A stretch of DNA of 64,000 bases from Sesamum alatum (GCA_034509735.1 JACGWO010000012.1:10831983-10895982); one strand, 5' to 3'. Positions 46,177 to 58,452 are shown, counted from the first letter of the stretch. Notes: generated from the letters alone by a model not told the origin. A program made the numbers and translations.

Positions 46177-48174
46177 TGAAAGAAATCGGTGGATCGTCCC
46201 GGGAATTGCACGAATGCGGAAGCGTGATAAAAATAAACATACAAAAATTAAAGCATGCTTTTAATTTAAAAGAACACACTCAAGGGGTGTGCCCTTGAGG
46301 TTCCCGGGCGTTCGGTGTATCTCATGATCATAAAGCATGTAAAGAAATCATGGAGGCCATAGAGTTTGAAAATTAAAGAGGGACGAAAAAAGTAAAACGA
46401 AACCTACCCGTTGTCGTTTTCGTCTTCAACGGCTACTCGCGTTGTTCCCCGTTTTGCACCGAGATCTTGCTCTTGAGACCCTCCAAATCGTGACACACGA
46501 TCCACCCACGTATCTTGCACGTCGTGCTAGCAACGAACAAGTGTATATTTTTGGAGTGGATGAATCAACAACACGTTATCAATTAACGGTATTGATTCAT
46601 CTAAGTTCTAATGTTCCAAGAACAAAAGAACTAAGAAAAATATTTTCTTGTTGGAGAAAGAGAGAGGGGCGGACGAGAGGTAAGGAGAAGGGGAGAGTGT
46701 GTGTTGTGTGTGTTTTTCAAGAATCATCATCCTTCAATAGTTGGAGGCTAGAGGTTTATATAGAGGAGGAGTTTAATCCTCTTTAAACTCCAACTCTAAG
46801 AACTCTAATTTGACTAGGATTTTGACCTAGTCAAAGTCCTAGTCAAACTAGTGTTTGACCTAGTCAAACAAATCCTAGCCTTCCATCTCCCCTTTCCATC
46901 TCAACCGTTGATTTTAATTTAATGGAATATTTAAATCCCATTAAATATTCCAAAAGGCTAAAAGAATAAATATAATATAATAAATAAATACTATTATTTA
47001 TTCTAAGCCCATTAAATCAACCCTTTAATAAATCCTATTTATTAATTTAATTCCCTTTATCAAATAGAAGGAATTAATTTCTCCAAGAAAATATAGGACC
47101 CGATTAAATCTAATTTAATCATTTCTTTACTCCAATATTTAATTCCAAATTAAATACTAAGTGTGTGTGGATAGTGTGTAACTCTTTAGGTTCACCTTTC
47201 AGCTAGACTTGGTCGGATTCCTAGAATCCGTCCGTTACCATGGGTGGCCATCTAGCAACGGTCCATGGCACTAGAGACTAGGTGAAATATTCGGGGATGA
47301 ACATTTAGGCTCTAACAGTACACTTGTCCTTCTGTCTTCGGTCTCATCACTTAGGGTCTAGGGCATGGAAAATGCAGGTACCCATTTTGGACCTAAGTGT
47401 CGGTCTGTCCTTACTAAACACCGCAAGGGAAACCTTCCCTTCTGTTCAGTTACTGTGGCCACAGTTTTTAGGGACAAGACACAGAGCATACATGACACTC
47501 AACTGTCAATGCCTTTTGACAGGAGACAGATCCTTTCTTGGAAACTACTGTCACTTTGTGCACCCGAGCTGCACTAGACATGGCTTATGACTACTCAAGA
47601 GTATTTTGGCAATCTCTCACCATATCTAAGATACAGACCTGATGCACAGGTAAACTCAGCAGTTCCTCAAGTCAAAGGACTTGGCCTGTACCGTTGGAAT
47701 CGAGAATACACGTCATACCTTGCTGACCATACTCAAGGTCCTCCGTAAGACGGTTCCCGCGAGTCACCTCAGTCAGCTGCTTCCTAGCATGCTGACCCAC
47801 TAACACTGCTTAGACGACATTCGTCACCCGTCGATGAAATACGACAGCAGATGCTTAGTGCAAGTCTCAAAGGGAATCCCGGTACCCATTTTCGGGATTC
47901 CTTGACTTGGAGATTTCCGGACTGATTCGGTAAGACTGATTTCATGGACCTACCTCCAAGCGTAGTCCCAGTCCCCGAAATCGTTTCTCAGTCTGTGGGC
48001 TTTGTTTGCGTAGTGAACAGAAATGTAAACGCAGATAAGTGAACGTAAACAAAGTATTGCCATATGAATTTTCACTTCTTTATTCATAAATATTTTATCA
48101 AATACCAAAGAATTGTCTAGACATAGGTTACGTATTCCTGCCAAAATTGGCTTACATGGTCACCTATTCTAGCA
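46177..48174 (-). mobile_element. Ty1/copia solo LTR, type IV, TSD GGTAT
   Basis: The plus strand starts TGAAAGAAATCGGTGG and ends CACCTATTCTAGCA (1998 bp). GGTAT is at 46172-46176 and at 48175-48179, a perfect 5-bp duplication, and element G's RNase H continues on both sides. No internal region is present, so this is a solo LTR. It is the only complete well-preserved type IV LTR in the window. Minus-strand promoter elements: TATATAAA at 46755-46762 and a TTGAC cluster at about 46805-46880. Confidence 0.93.
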
Positions 48175-48602
48175 GGTATTACATCCAACCCTTGGATGTA
48201 GCTCATCGACCAAACCACTCCTTAGCAGCTTCCAAAGCCGCTATGTATTCAAAACTCTATGGTGGAGTCCGCCGTGGTAGCCTACTTGGAACCCTTCCAA
48301 GTAACCACGCCACCATTTAGTCTAAATACAAAACCATACTCAGACTTGGCATCATCGTCATCCGACTTGAAGCTAGCGTCGCTATAGCCTTCCAATATCA
48401 ACTCTCCACCGCCATAGATCAAGAACATGTCCTTAGTCCTTTTCAGGTACTTTAGGATAGTCTTGACTGCACTCCAGTGTGCCTCCCCGGCACACGGCTG
48501 ATATCGGCTAGTTACGCTTAAAGTGAAAGTCACATCAGGTCTAGTGCACAGAACAACATACTGTATGCTGCCTACGGCTGAAGCATAGAGGATGTCCAGC
48601 AT
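48175..48602 (-). pseudogene. Copia RNase H, element G
   Basis: The minus-strand frame 48602-48282 is open: LDILYASAVGSIQYVVLCTR, PDVTFTLSVTSRYQ, then LKYLKRTKDMFLIYGGGELI, YSDASFKSDDDDAKS and GVVTWKGSK. These match the usual connection and RNase H domain of copia pol (TRPD, YSDADF-like, V.WKS). The domain degrades the RNA strand during reverse transcription. Reading is lost near 48280 and the C-terminus lies beyond the solo LTR. The frame is offset from the RT frame by a stop near 48623 (TAG in place of the usual codon). Confidence 0.85.
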
Positions 48603-48623
48603 CCTTTTAAGCTCCTCATCAGT

Positions 48624-49322
48624 CTAAGGAGACTGCTTCTTGGATAACTTAATTCCATGCCTCATAGGAAGGAATCCTCGTTTTGAGTTCTCCATCTTGA
48701 ATCTCTTCAAGACTTTCTCAATGTACGAGGACTGGGCCATTCCTAACATCCTTTTAGATCTATCCCTGTAGATCTTGATGCCAAGGATGTAGAATGCCTC
48801 GCCCATATCCTTCATGGAGAATTGCGTTGACAACCAAGCTTTAGTGGTACCCAACATCTTAGCATTATTCCCAATGAGCAAGATGTCATCCACGTAAAGC
48901 ACCAGAAAAACTACTGAGCTCCCACTGATCTTCTTGTACACACAAAGATCGGACTCGTTCTTGATGAAATCATATCCCCGTATGACTTCATCAAAATGTA
49001 TGTTCCAGCTTCGGGAAGCTTGTTTGAGGCCATAGATGGACCTTTGGAGACGGCAGACCTTCTGCTCTTCTCCAACAATTGTGAAACCTTCCGGCTGATC
49101 CATATAAATCTCTTCCTCTACGAAACCGTTGAGGAAAGCCGTTTTCACATCCATCTGCCATATTTCATAGTCATACCATGCTGCTATGGCAAGCAGTATC
49201 CGAATGGACTTGGCCATTGCTACGGGCGAGTAGCTTTCCTCAAAAATCGACCCCGGGTCGTTGAGTGTAACCTTTCGCCACAAGCCTGGCTTTGAAGGTT
49301 GTAACCTCCCTGTCAGCTCCAA
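48624..49322 (-). pseudogene. Copia reverse transcriptase, element G
   Basis: An open stretch of 232 codons contains the RT core: AMAKSIRILLAIAAWYDYEI, MDVKTAFLNGFVEEEIYMDQ (first catalytic Asp present), SIYGLKQASRSWNIHFDEVI, and LVLYVDDILLIGNNAKML with the YVDD active site intact. WLSTQFSMKDMGEA and ILGIKIYRDRS follow. The first ~10 residues are out of frame with the upstream sequence because of a frameshift near 49290. This is the best-preserved pol domain in the window and could come from a recently active element. Some frame breaks may be sequencing errors. Confidence 0.88.
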
Positions 49323-49700
49323 GCTTACATTTGTAGACCCATTTACACCCTACGGGTTTAACCCCTTTAGGTGGATCTACTAGGGTCCAAACCTTGTTTG
49401 TACCCATCGAGTCCATCTCGGATTTCATGGCCTCAAGCCACTTGTCCGAATCGATGTCCGACATCGCTTCTCCGTACGTCTTCAGATCATTATCCAACTG
49501 ATCGGTCAGGCCCAGAAATCCATACCTATCAGGTGCATGGGATACTCTGGCCGACCTACGGAGGACTGGAACAATATCAGTGGGAACCACTGGCTCAGAT
49601 GTCACGGCCGCCTCATGGGGTGCCTCACTTGATTCCTCAAGGAGCAGCTCATCGCATCGACTATCCGATGGAAAACCTTTTTCCAAGAACACTGCATTTC
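49323..49700 (-). pseudogene. Copia IN-RT linker and RT N-terminus, element G
   Basis: The frame 49692-49240 reads VLRRSARVSHAPDRYGFLGL, DKWLEAMKSEMDSMGTNKVW, DPPKGVKPVGCKWVYKCKLG and TFKARLVAKGYTQ. This is the standard entry into copia RT (W.AM..E..S...N..W, G.KWV.K.K.G, ARLVAKG). It is open throughout and is frameshifted from integrase at about 49690 and from the RT core near 49290. Confidence 0.86.
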
Positions 49701-50399
49701 GCGAGACAAAAACCTTTTGCTCGGAGGGATCATAGAAATAATACCCCGCAGTTTCTTTTGGATAGCCGATGAACCTGCATAAACTAGACCTCGAGTCGAG
49801 TTATCTCCCACTAATCTCTTGACATATGCGGGGTAACCCCACACTTTCAAGTATTTGTAGGAGGCAGGCTTGCCATGCCATATCTCATATGGCGTCTGGG
49901 ATACCTTTTTAGATGGCGCCAAGTTCAAAAACTTTGGCCGCCGTCTCAAGAGCATATATCCCCAGAAGGAAAGGGGTAGTTCGGTAAAACTCATCACAGA
50001 TCGAACCATGTCCAACAAGGTCTGATTCCTCCTTTCAGACACACCATTAAGCTGCGGTGTTCCAGGAGGGGTCCACTGAGAGAGAATCCCATTCTCTTTT
50101 AGATAATCAGTAAACTCACCACTCAAATACTCTCCACCTCGGTCCGACCGAAGGGCTTTGATCTTTCGACCGGTTTGGTTCTCTACTTCAAGTCTGTATT
50201 CCTTAAACCTTCCAAAGGCTTCAGACTTGTACCTCATCAGGTAAACATAACCATGCCGTCAGTGATCATCGGTAAAGGTTATGAAGTACGAGTACCCACC
50301 TCTAGCCTGAGTATTTAATGGACCACAGACATCTGTGTGGATCAAATCCAACATACCACTGGCTAGCGTACTTTGTCCAACAAAGGGTTTCTTGGTCAT
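49701..50399 (-). pseudogene. Copia integrase, element G
   Basis: LDLIHTDVCGP holds the first catalytic Asp, then YFITFTDDH with a TGA where Ser is usual (50265). The frame 50237 onwards is open: SDRGGEYLSGEF with the second Asp, then NGVSERRNQTLLDMVR with the Glu; 35 residues lie between Asp and Glu, as in D,D(35)E. SFTELPLSFWGY and QTPYEIWHGKPASYKYLKVW follow. The frame shifts near 49990 and 49790. It would catalyse integration. Only a few point defects separate this copy from an intact domain. Confidence 0.87.
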
Positions 50400-50691
50400 C
50401 TATCCCTTTAGACAGGATTCGCAGGTCGGTAGGTTGTCCAAATCGTCTATTTCCAGACTCTTTGAGTCCACCAACCTTCTTATCCTATCTTTAGAGATAT
50501 GACCTAACCTCGCATGCCATATCTGTGCGTTATTATGATCATCACGTTTTCGTTTGTGTTCTGCAGTCATAATCCAATTAGACTGTTGAAATATGTACAG
50601 ACCGTTGACCAATGTACCAAGCAGATGAGAAATACTATCTTTGATAATGAAAAAACTATTTTTATTGATGGTAAATTCATATCCCTCCTTA
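50400..50691 (-). pseudogene. Copia GAG-pre-integrase zinc region, element G
   Basis: WHARLGHISKDRIRRLVDSK and LPTCESCLKG give the His-His-Cys-Cys pattern that precedes integrase. LVNGLYIFQQSNWIMTAEHK precedes it. The frame ends at TAG near 50400, one codon before MTKKP, where an extra base appears to break the polyprotein. Confidence 0.83.
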
Positions 50692-50990
50692 TCAAGGACC
50701 GGGATGGAAAAAATATTTTTTAATCATGCTAGGTACATAGAAACAGTCGTTCAGTACAATCCTAACATGACTACTAATGGCTAACTCTTGTGATCCTACG
50801 GCCTCCGCGGCAACAGCCTTGCCATCGCCTAGCCTCAGGATCATCTCATCCTTGGTTAGCCTTCTGCTTCTTTGCAGTGCCTGCAAATCATTGCAGATGT
50901 GAGCACCACACCCGGTATCCAATACCCATGAAGCATAATTAGTAATCATATTTACTTCAACCACAAACATACCTGGGTTGGAGAGGAGTT
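50692..50990 (-). pseudogene. Copia aspartic protease, element G
   Basis: ASWVLDTGCGAHICNDLQAL contains the intact D-T-G active-site motif of the retroelement protease. RLGDGKAVAAEAVGSQELAI and DCFYVPSMIKK complete the domain. It is fused in frame to the gag zinc knuckle upstream, as expected for a single gag-pol polyprotein. The frame breaks after VPSMIKK near 50715. Confidence 0.85.
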
Positions 50991-51835
50991 GTGGACACTC
51001 CCTCTTCCAATGCCCTTTCCCTTGGCAATGCATGCATACATCATTTGCCTTGGATCGCTGAGAACCACGAGCCTTCCCTTTCTCTTTGCTCGGTCCAACC
51101 GCAGCAACAGGGACGCCCGGAGCGTGAGCAGGGGCCACAACCGTCTTCCCTTTTGCCCTTCTTCCTCTTCCAGCGTCCGGCCCTCTTGCCATTCGCCTTG
51201 GAGGTCGAAGCCTCTCCTATCAATACCGCCGGCGCCGACTTGTGGGTCGTTGCCTCGTATTGGACCAGCATGTTGATCAACTCATGAATAGACTTCTCAA
51301 GTCCGTTCATGTTGTAGTTTACAACAAACGGGTCATAGGATGGAGGAAGCGACTGGAGGATCACGTCAATGTACGTGTCATTGTTAAGGCCAGCTTTAAG
51401 GTCCTCGAGTTTCTCCACTAGGGAGAGCATCTTGACCCCATGACTTTGTACAGACGCTCCTTCAGCAAGCTTGGTTCCAAAAAATGCTTTTGTGGCGGCA
51501 TATCTAATATGCCTATCCGGAACCGCATAAACCTCGTTCATGCGGAGCATTATGGCGGAGACGTTGTCCAGCCTCTCATACTGCTTCTGGATGTCGTTAG
51601 ACATCGAAGCCAGTATGATACTGCGTACTTTCCGGTTGTCCTCATGCCATTTCTCGAACGTCAAACGTTCTTCAGGCGTGGACCCCTTCGGTAAGTCGCT
51701 CGGTGGCGGCTCGTCCAAGACGTAGCCTTGGTTCTCGAAACCGAGGACAATCCTCAGGTTTCTCAGCCAGTCCGAGTAGTTTGTTCCGTTGAATTTGTTA
51801 GTCTCAAGAATCATGGTTAACGGGTTCTTAGACAT
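50991..51835 (-). pseudogene. Copia gag, element G, one frameshift
   Basis: It begins MSKNPLTMILETNKFNGTNY at 51835. The first 240 or so codons are open: LRNLRIVLGFENQGYVLDEP, EERLTFEKWHEDNRKV, QYERLDNVSAIM, AATKAFFGTKLAEGA, TYIDVILQSLPPSYDPFVVN and INMLVQYEATT. A frameshift in the basic region near 51150 moves the zinc knuckle (CMHCQGKGHWKREC, a complete CX2CX4HX4C) to another frame. The protein forms the virus-like particle and binds element RNA. Apart from this break it looks intact. Confidence 0.88.
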
Positions 51836-53335
51836 ATCTACATTAATGAAAATGTAAAGCAGAAATTAGCAGATGATGGTATTATTATTGTTCAAGTTGA
51901 AGACTTGGTCTTTTAGTCTTTAACCCTCCCACTATTTATACGAAAGTCCGCCACTCTCAAGCGGAGTTTCGGGAAACCATTTCCTAGTGGGCTTGGGATC
52001 CGCAAACGTAATCTCCATGCCCCGCTTTTACGATTCACATGAAGAAGACCTTGTGGGAGATATCCAATATCATTCTCATCCAATGAGATTCCCAAGATAT
52101 TTTGCCTCACCTATTCACATGGTCCCGAGGACTCCAAGCGAACCATGTTACTCAGTGTTGGGCCCGACCCATCAACCAAATCATGCCTCAAACTGTCGCC
52201 CCCCACGACTCGTGAGACAGGGAAATAGAGAGCGCAGTCTTTTTGTTCACTACAATAGTGCAGCTTTCCCCTAGTCCAGGTGTGCCACGACTCGTGAGAC
52301 CACACTTGGGTAGTGGTAGCTTCCTCACCACATTGCTGTGGATGGAAGGCTCGGACAGACCAAAATACCATTTTGATCCAAGTCCGTTCTGGGCCTAATA
52401 TTTAATTTGGTCCAACCAAATGAGAGTTTGTGTATGACCGAGACCTCATCACATTATTGTGTTTTAGCATGCATAAATATCCAATATTTAAAGCGATAAA
52501 TAAATACGCCGCATGCAGAAAACATAGCATACCCCTGTTAGGATGATCACAAGCCCAACCTATGCAACCCACTGAGCCCGCAGTGAGTCTATGGTATGTC
52601 TAGGGTGGTCCTAAATTATTACAATAATAATAAACCCATTGTCATTCCAATGGGCCTTGAAGTGCTTCTTGCTTCATGCCTTGATGCTTCTCCTTGGGGT
52701 CTCCGACTCCAATTGCTTGTTAAAATTAAAAACTCACCAATCCTATCTACTCTCATTACAACTGAAAGTAATACATCGGTAATAAAGAGAACAAGCCTTA
52801 ACATCATGAGGCTGATAATATGAGAGATGATAGTCCCAAAAACAAAAGGCACGCAGGCCCCACCCAACAGAAAATAAATGATCATACATTTATCCATACA
52901 TAAGGTCTAGGGCTCTTGTGATCATCCCATGTTGATTCCATCAACTCACATAACGTAATTATTCCAAATAATCATGCATAAATACCAATGGATATTCCAA
53001 ATACCCAAGTGATGTCCAACATCACAAAAGCATAAACATACAAATAATATGCAAAATTCAAATTTCAAATTTAATGGACATTTTAAACAATGCATCCAAA
53101 GCATGTATTAATCCCAAATTAATTAAGCAAATTTAATTCAAGGAATAATTCAATTATTCCAAAATCAAAAATGCAAAATTAATATATTTTCAGAATATTG
53201 TGCAGAAAAATACAGAAAATCAAATTTTCCGAAAAAAGTCGAAAAACGGCACTGCCGGCCCGATCAATTTTTTTTTTTTTTCAAAACTCTTTCAGCACAA
53301 TAACAGTAATATTATTCTGAAAATAAGCATGCATA
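51836..53335 (-). other. Leader of element G, cut by the assembly gap
   Basis: The minus-strand leader has CACGACTCGTG at 52204 and 52286 and the stem-loop at 52567-52589. The poly-T run at 53267-53280 and a short GC-rich stretch (53240-53262) mark the approach to the GC island. The gap begins before the PBS and 5' LTR. No gene. Confidence 0.75.
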
Positions 53336-53835
53336 NNNNNNNNNNNNNNNNNNNNNNNNNNNNNNNNNNNNNNNNNNNNNNNNNNNNNNNNNNNNNNNNN
53401 NNNNNNNNNNNNNNNNNNNNNNNNNNNNNNNNNNNNNNNNNNNNNNNNNNNNNNNNNNNNNNNNNNNNNNNNNNNNNNNNNNNNNNNNNNNNNNNNNNNN
53501 NNNNNNNNNNNNNNNNNNNNNNNNNNNNNNNNNNNNNNNNNNNNNNNNNNNNNNNNNNNNNNNNNNNNNNNNNNNNNNNNNNNNNNNNNNNNNNNNNNNN
53601 NNNNNNNNNNNNNNNNNNNNNNNNNNNNNNNNNNNNNNNNNNNNNNNNNNNNNNNNNNNNNNNNNNNNNNNNNNNNNNNNNNNNNNNNNNNNNNNNNNNN
53701 NNNNNNNNNNNNNNNNNNNNNNNNNNNNNNNNNNNNNNNNNNNNNNNNNNNNNNNNNNNNNNNNNNNNNNNNNNNNNNNNNNNNNNNNNNNNNNNNNNNN
53801 NNNNNNNNNNNNNNNNNNNNNNNNNNNNNNNNNNN
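53336..53835. other. Assembly gap, exactly 500 N
   Basis: A run of exactly 500 undetermined bases, a typical placeholder for a gap of unknown size. It separates a type II leader on the left from a type I leader on the right. Any open frame across it is meaningless. Confidence 0.99.
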
Positions 53836-55308
53836 TAACTTGGGGCATTTTAATTTTGGTTGAGATTTTATATTTCATAGAATTAATATTGCCTTGTTAA
53901 TTATGGAAAAGGTTTTTCCAACAAAAATCGTTGTGCATAGGTTGCACTATTATCCAATGTTTGGTGTGGATATTTTACATGTAGTTTCTGCATTTATTTT
54001 ATGGTATGGATTATCATGGATGTTGGTATAGCATATTTTACGTGGGATATGTATTTGTGCTATTTGTGTTAATTGATTTGACAAAGGATGATCACAAAGC
54101 CCCTAGACCGCATGTATGGTTTATTTACATTTATTTGTTGGGTTGTGGCCTGTGTGCCTCTTTATTTTTCCTCTCTGTCTCTCTTCTAGTGCCTTGGAAT
54201 AATAAGGCTTTCTCTCTCCCTCCCAATGTACTCCCCCCAAATGTTTAATTGGGGTTTCTTATTTTATGATGTAATGAGAGTAGAATTAGTGGTGAGGTTT
54301 TATTCTTTTTGTAAATAAAAGCTGCAAGAGAAGATAAGCCCAAGGTGTTGGAGGCCCATGGAGGTTGCCATCAGATGGCCCACGGAGGATCCATGGAGAA
54401 GAAGCCCGGTGTAGGCCCACGATGGAGAGCCCAAGAAGATAAAGAGGACTTACAAGGCCCATTGCATGTAATGGGTTATTAAAACTTGTAATAGTGTAGG
54501 GCCTACCCTTAGATTGACCATAGATCCACTGCGGGCTCAGTGGGTCGCATAGGTTTGGGCTTGTGATCATCCTACAGGGGCGTGCTAGACTTTATTTTGC
54601 ATGCGATGCGTATTTTATGCTTATGATTATTCTATATGCTTTATGTATGGTTACATTCACGCTTAGAATATTTCTGCCATAACGCACGCAATGCAATACT
54701 TAATATGTGATGAGGTCTCGTTCTATCAAAACTCTCACTTGGTTAAACCAAGTTAAATATAGACCCTTAATAAATGGACTAGGACTCTGGGAGTCTGTCC
54801 AAGCCTTCCATCCATGGCAAAAGTGGAGGAAGATCTTTTAGGTCGATAGCGTGGTCTCACGAGTCGTGGCACGACTATCGTGCTTAAAAGAAGCTGCACT
54901 TTGTCATGAAACGATGAGTAGACTACTGTTACCTGTCTCACGAGTCGTGGAGGTAGCAGTGAGTTTATGAATCGGTTGATTGGGTCGGGTCTAACGCCCG
55001 AATAACGTGATTCGCTTGGAGTCCTCGGGATCACGTGAAAGGGTGAGGCAATTATCTTGGGAATCTCGTGGAACGAGAATGGTATGGAATACCTCCCACG
55101 GGTTCTTTTCCCATGCGAATCGTAAAAGCGGGGTATGGGGGAGATCGCTGTGGATCCCGAGCCCACTAGGAAAGGATTTCCCGAAAACAACGTTTGAGAG
55201 TGCCGTGTTTTCGTAGAAATAGTGGGAGAGGTTAAGGACTAAAGACCGAGACTTAACCAAAATATTACTTCATTCTGCTTATTATTTTCTGTTTCATATA
55301 TGTTGTGA
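53836..55308 (+). other. Leader of type I element, copy 3 (partial)
   Basis: It begins TAACTTGGGGC, equivalent to 14650, and follows copy 1 almost base for base. It has the stem-loop at 54523-54546 and CACGAGTCGTG at 54858 and 54939. PBS and GC island are missing because of the gap. Confidence 0.85.
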
Positions 55309-58300
55309 ATGTCTAAGAATCCACCAAACACATCACTAAGAGGCTCATTAAAAAGGAACCAATTAGACGAATTGACTTGCGAAATCTTAAGATGGTCTTA
55401 GATTTCCAGAACCTTAACTCACATACCGGAATGAGGACGTTCCTCAGCCCTTGCCGGAGGGGTCGACAACTAAGGCAACGCTTGGCGTTCAAAAGTTGAA
55501 GGATGACCACCGACAAGTAAGGATATAATGATGTTGGCTCAAACTATGCTTCGTTTGCATCATGTCTATATGGTCTTGGACCAGCATGTGGGGTAAAATG
55601 CAACGAAGGCATGTTTGGAGCTAAGATGACGGAAGGGATGTCGGTACAAAGAACATGGAGTGATGATGCAATCCCTAGTGGAGAAGCTCAAAAGACCTCC
55701 ACGTCAGTCTTAGAGACGTACATTGACATGATCCTTCAGTCTCTTCCTTCCTCCCTACGAACCATTAATTATCAACATGAATGAGCTTAGAAAAGATCTT
55801 CATAGGGTTGGTAATTATGTCGGTCTAGTACGAGGCAACGATTGCAAAATCTGCGCCGTTGGTACTAGTAGGAGAGGCTTCAACCTCCATAGCGAAAGGC
55901 AAGGGTGCCAGACGCTAAAAGAGGAAGAAGGGTAAGGTAACATCAACTATTGCAGCACTTCAAGTGTTGTTCCTTTTACAACACAAGGTGGAGGTAAAGG
56001 AAAGAGCAAAAGGTTCAAGCAGTCAATAGATTCTAAGAACGTAAGCATTTACTGTCGTAAAAAGGGCCATTGGAAAGGGGAGTATTCTAAACCCCTCTCC
56101 AATGTAGGTAAAATTTGATATTGAGTATTGACATGATCACTTTTACTCTATTTGGTATTTGATACCATTCCTATCACTAATCTGCGGGTGGTTTGCAGAA
56201 AGTGAATAAGGACTTAAAAAGCCAAGAACAGTTCTAGGATTCAACAATGGCAAGGTCCATTGATGAAAAGGACTAGAGACTTGTTAGGCCCATAATCGTG
56301 ATCATGTTAGGGTAATATAGGAATTACGTAACCTAGCTTGATCAAAAGTATGTCTCTTTGTTGGACAAAGGTTTTATTACATACATATTTGATCAAACAA
56401 AATTATTGAATATTGATTCATGTTTGCTAGTGTTTGTACGTAAATTCCTAAAATACCATCCTATAAAAGGTTTATGGATACTCAAAATTCAAATTATTTA
56501 AATGGATTAATCAAGACCAACTTACAGATTTGGCATCTACAACAGCTAGGACGTTTCTTCTTATTAAAAGATAAGTAAATTGGAAAGTTCGATGAATCTA
56601 GAAATAGATGATTCGAATCGACTAAATTTACAAGTCTTTTATGAAGAAGAAAGTCCGAAAGCTCTTTGTTGGACAAAGTATGCTTGCCAAATAGTCTATT
56701 GGAAGGGAGCCAATAAGACAACTGTAGGTTACTAATACACAAGACCATAAGAGGGTTCAAAAGTCTAAAGATCCCATAGGAGGTTTGGAATTAGACTTAA
56801 GGAGGTGAACCATAAATGGTTGCAAAATTAAACCTGTTTCGATAGGATCGAAAAGGCCGTGTATTTAGTGGGAGCCCTTGAGCATCCAAGTTGAGAATGG
56901 AATTCTCAATGAAACATTTCCTATAAAGGCCAAATATGACGGTTTATGATAAAGGGAATGATCGAATCTCGTTGGACGAAGATCCATCGAAGTTTCGCCC
57001 AATTACCTTAGCCCGTGTAGACGTAGACTCAAAATTGCCAACGTAAGGAACATGGCACTTTGCTAGGAGTCAAGCACAAGGAGCCATGGTTTGGCAAGCC
57101 TATGTCCCGACAAAGTTCTTGAGCATGTAGAAGGATCCTACATACGTCAAGGGACTAGTGGGAGGCAAATTAGACTCGGTGTCTGGTTTGTGTAGGTTGA
57201 CGACAGAATAATGCTAAAACGTTGCTTATAATTACATTTCTATCTTAAATTGATCATATTCCAAGTCCCCTTAAGAACGAACCCGAATGTCGTAAAAGGT
57301 ACGAGTGATCGGGATATGTTCGGTCAAATTTGGATAGTAATCCAAATGACCTGCGGAATGTGATGTTGGACATCGTAGTAGGATTTATGGAGATGAGCCA
57401 TAGAATCCACTAGGAAATTCAAACAAGGTTTGAAACACCGCATAACTGGAATATTCGTTTTGACGAGCTCATACGGAGCATGACTCGGTCTTAAACGACG
57501 TAGGTGATCAGTGGGAGTAGAAATGGCGTTCCAAGTGTTTAAGTGTGTAATGTCTTGATTCATGGATGAATTCAAGGCATTAGGAATCACTAAAACTCAA
57601 ACTGTAACTCACGAAAATTCTCGATGACATTTTAGGGATCCCACATACATATCATGAATTGAGCTTTTCAAAGACTCAGTCATGGTGGACTGATGAGAAA
57701 AACTCATATATGTAGAGAGACAAGTTGTTTCAAGACTCAGTCATAGTAAGACTGATGAGAAAACTTGGATACTATGCATAAAGCATCAAGCCATTCAAGA
57801 CTTAGTCACGGTGTACTAATGAGAAGGCTTGGATGTTGAGTATCCCCTACGTCTTAACCCTAGGCAAACATATGATATGTTTACTCGGTGCATAGGAACC
57901 GATGTTGAGAGTGCTTCTAGCATGGCTCAACATAAATCGGTAATGCACTGAGGGGTTGAAGACAGCAATCAAGAACGATCCTTAGTACCTGAATAAGGAC
58001 TAAAGATGTGTTCATGATGCACCGTCTGTTGAGAGTTTGCTTTGGAAGGCTAAAGCGATACTAGCTTCCAGAGCATAAGTGAAAACCAGTTAGTCTCAAA
58101 GGTATGCACAGTCAGGCCCAATGACGAGTGCATCGGATAGTGGTCACTGATGAAGACCGCGTCCATAGGATGGACGTGGCGCCTAGCACGACCAAGCCAT
58201 GTTTGCCTATATGGCAGGCAACTTGGCTATGGGAGTATTGGCACGAGATCTCATCACAAGATCCACGAAAATATTCTTAGACAACCACCATCTCTAAAGA

Positions 58301-58437
58301 GGCAATGGTGGATAGAGGTAACACGGTTAGACCGTATTGCTTCGCAAGGAAATATAAGCGGACTCACAATACCTTAGTCGGTATCGTAGATTACTCATAC
58401 TCAGAGGATTCTGAACAAAGTGGGTAATTGACTTATT
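55309..58437 (+). pseudogene. Decayed gag-pol, type I element copy 3
   Basis: It aligns with copy 1 (16123-19254) with only scattered single-base length differences. It shares copy 1's diagnostic sites: TTTGCTAGTGTTTGTACG near 56425 and GGTTTATGATAAAGGGAATG near 56941, both different in copy 2. It is therefore the same sequence as copy 1, either the same locus represented twice or an extremely recent duplicate. It has the same gag and pol lesions and is not translatable. Confidence 0.82.
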
Positions 58438-58452
58438 GGTCAAGTGGGAGAT
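58438..58452 (+). other. Polypurine tract, type I copy 3
   Basis: GGTCAAGTGGGAGAT is directly before the LTR start at 58453. Confidence 0.9.

Noticed and set aside
53200..53878. Open frames of 188-212 codons around 53.2-53.9 kb
   Set aside because: They consist almost entirely of the run of N and carry no information.
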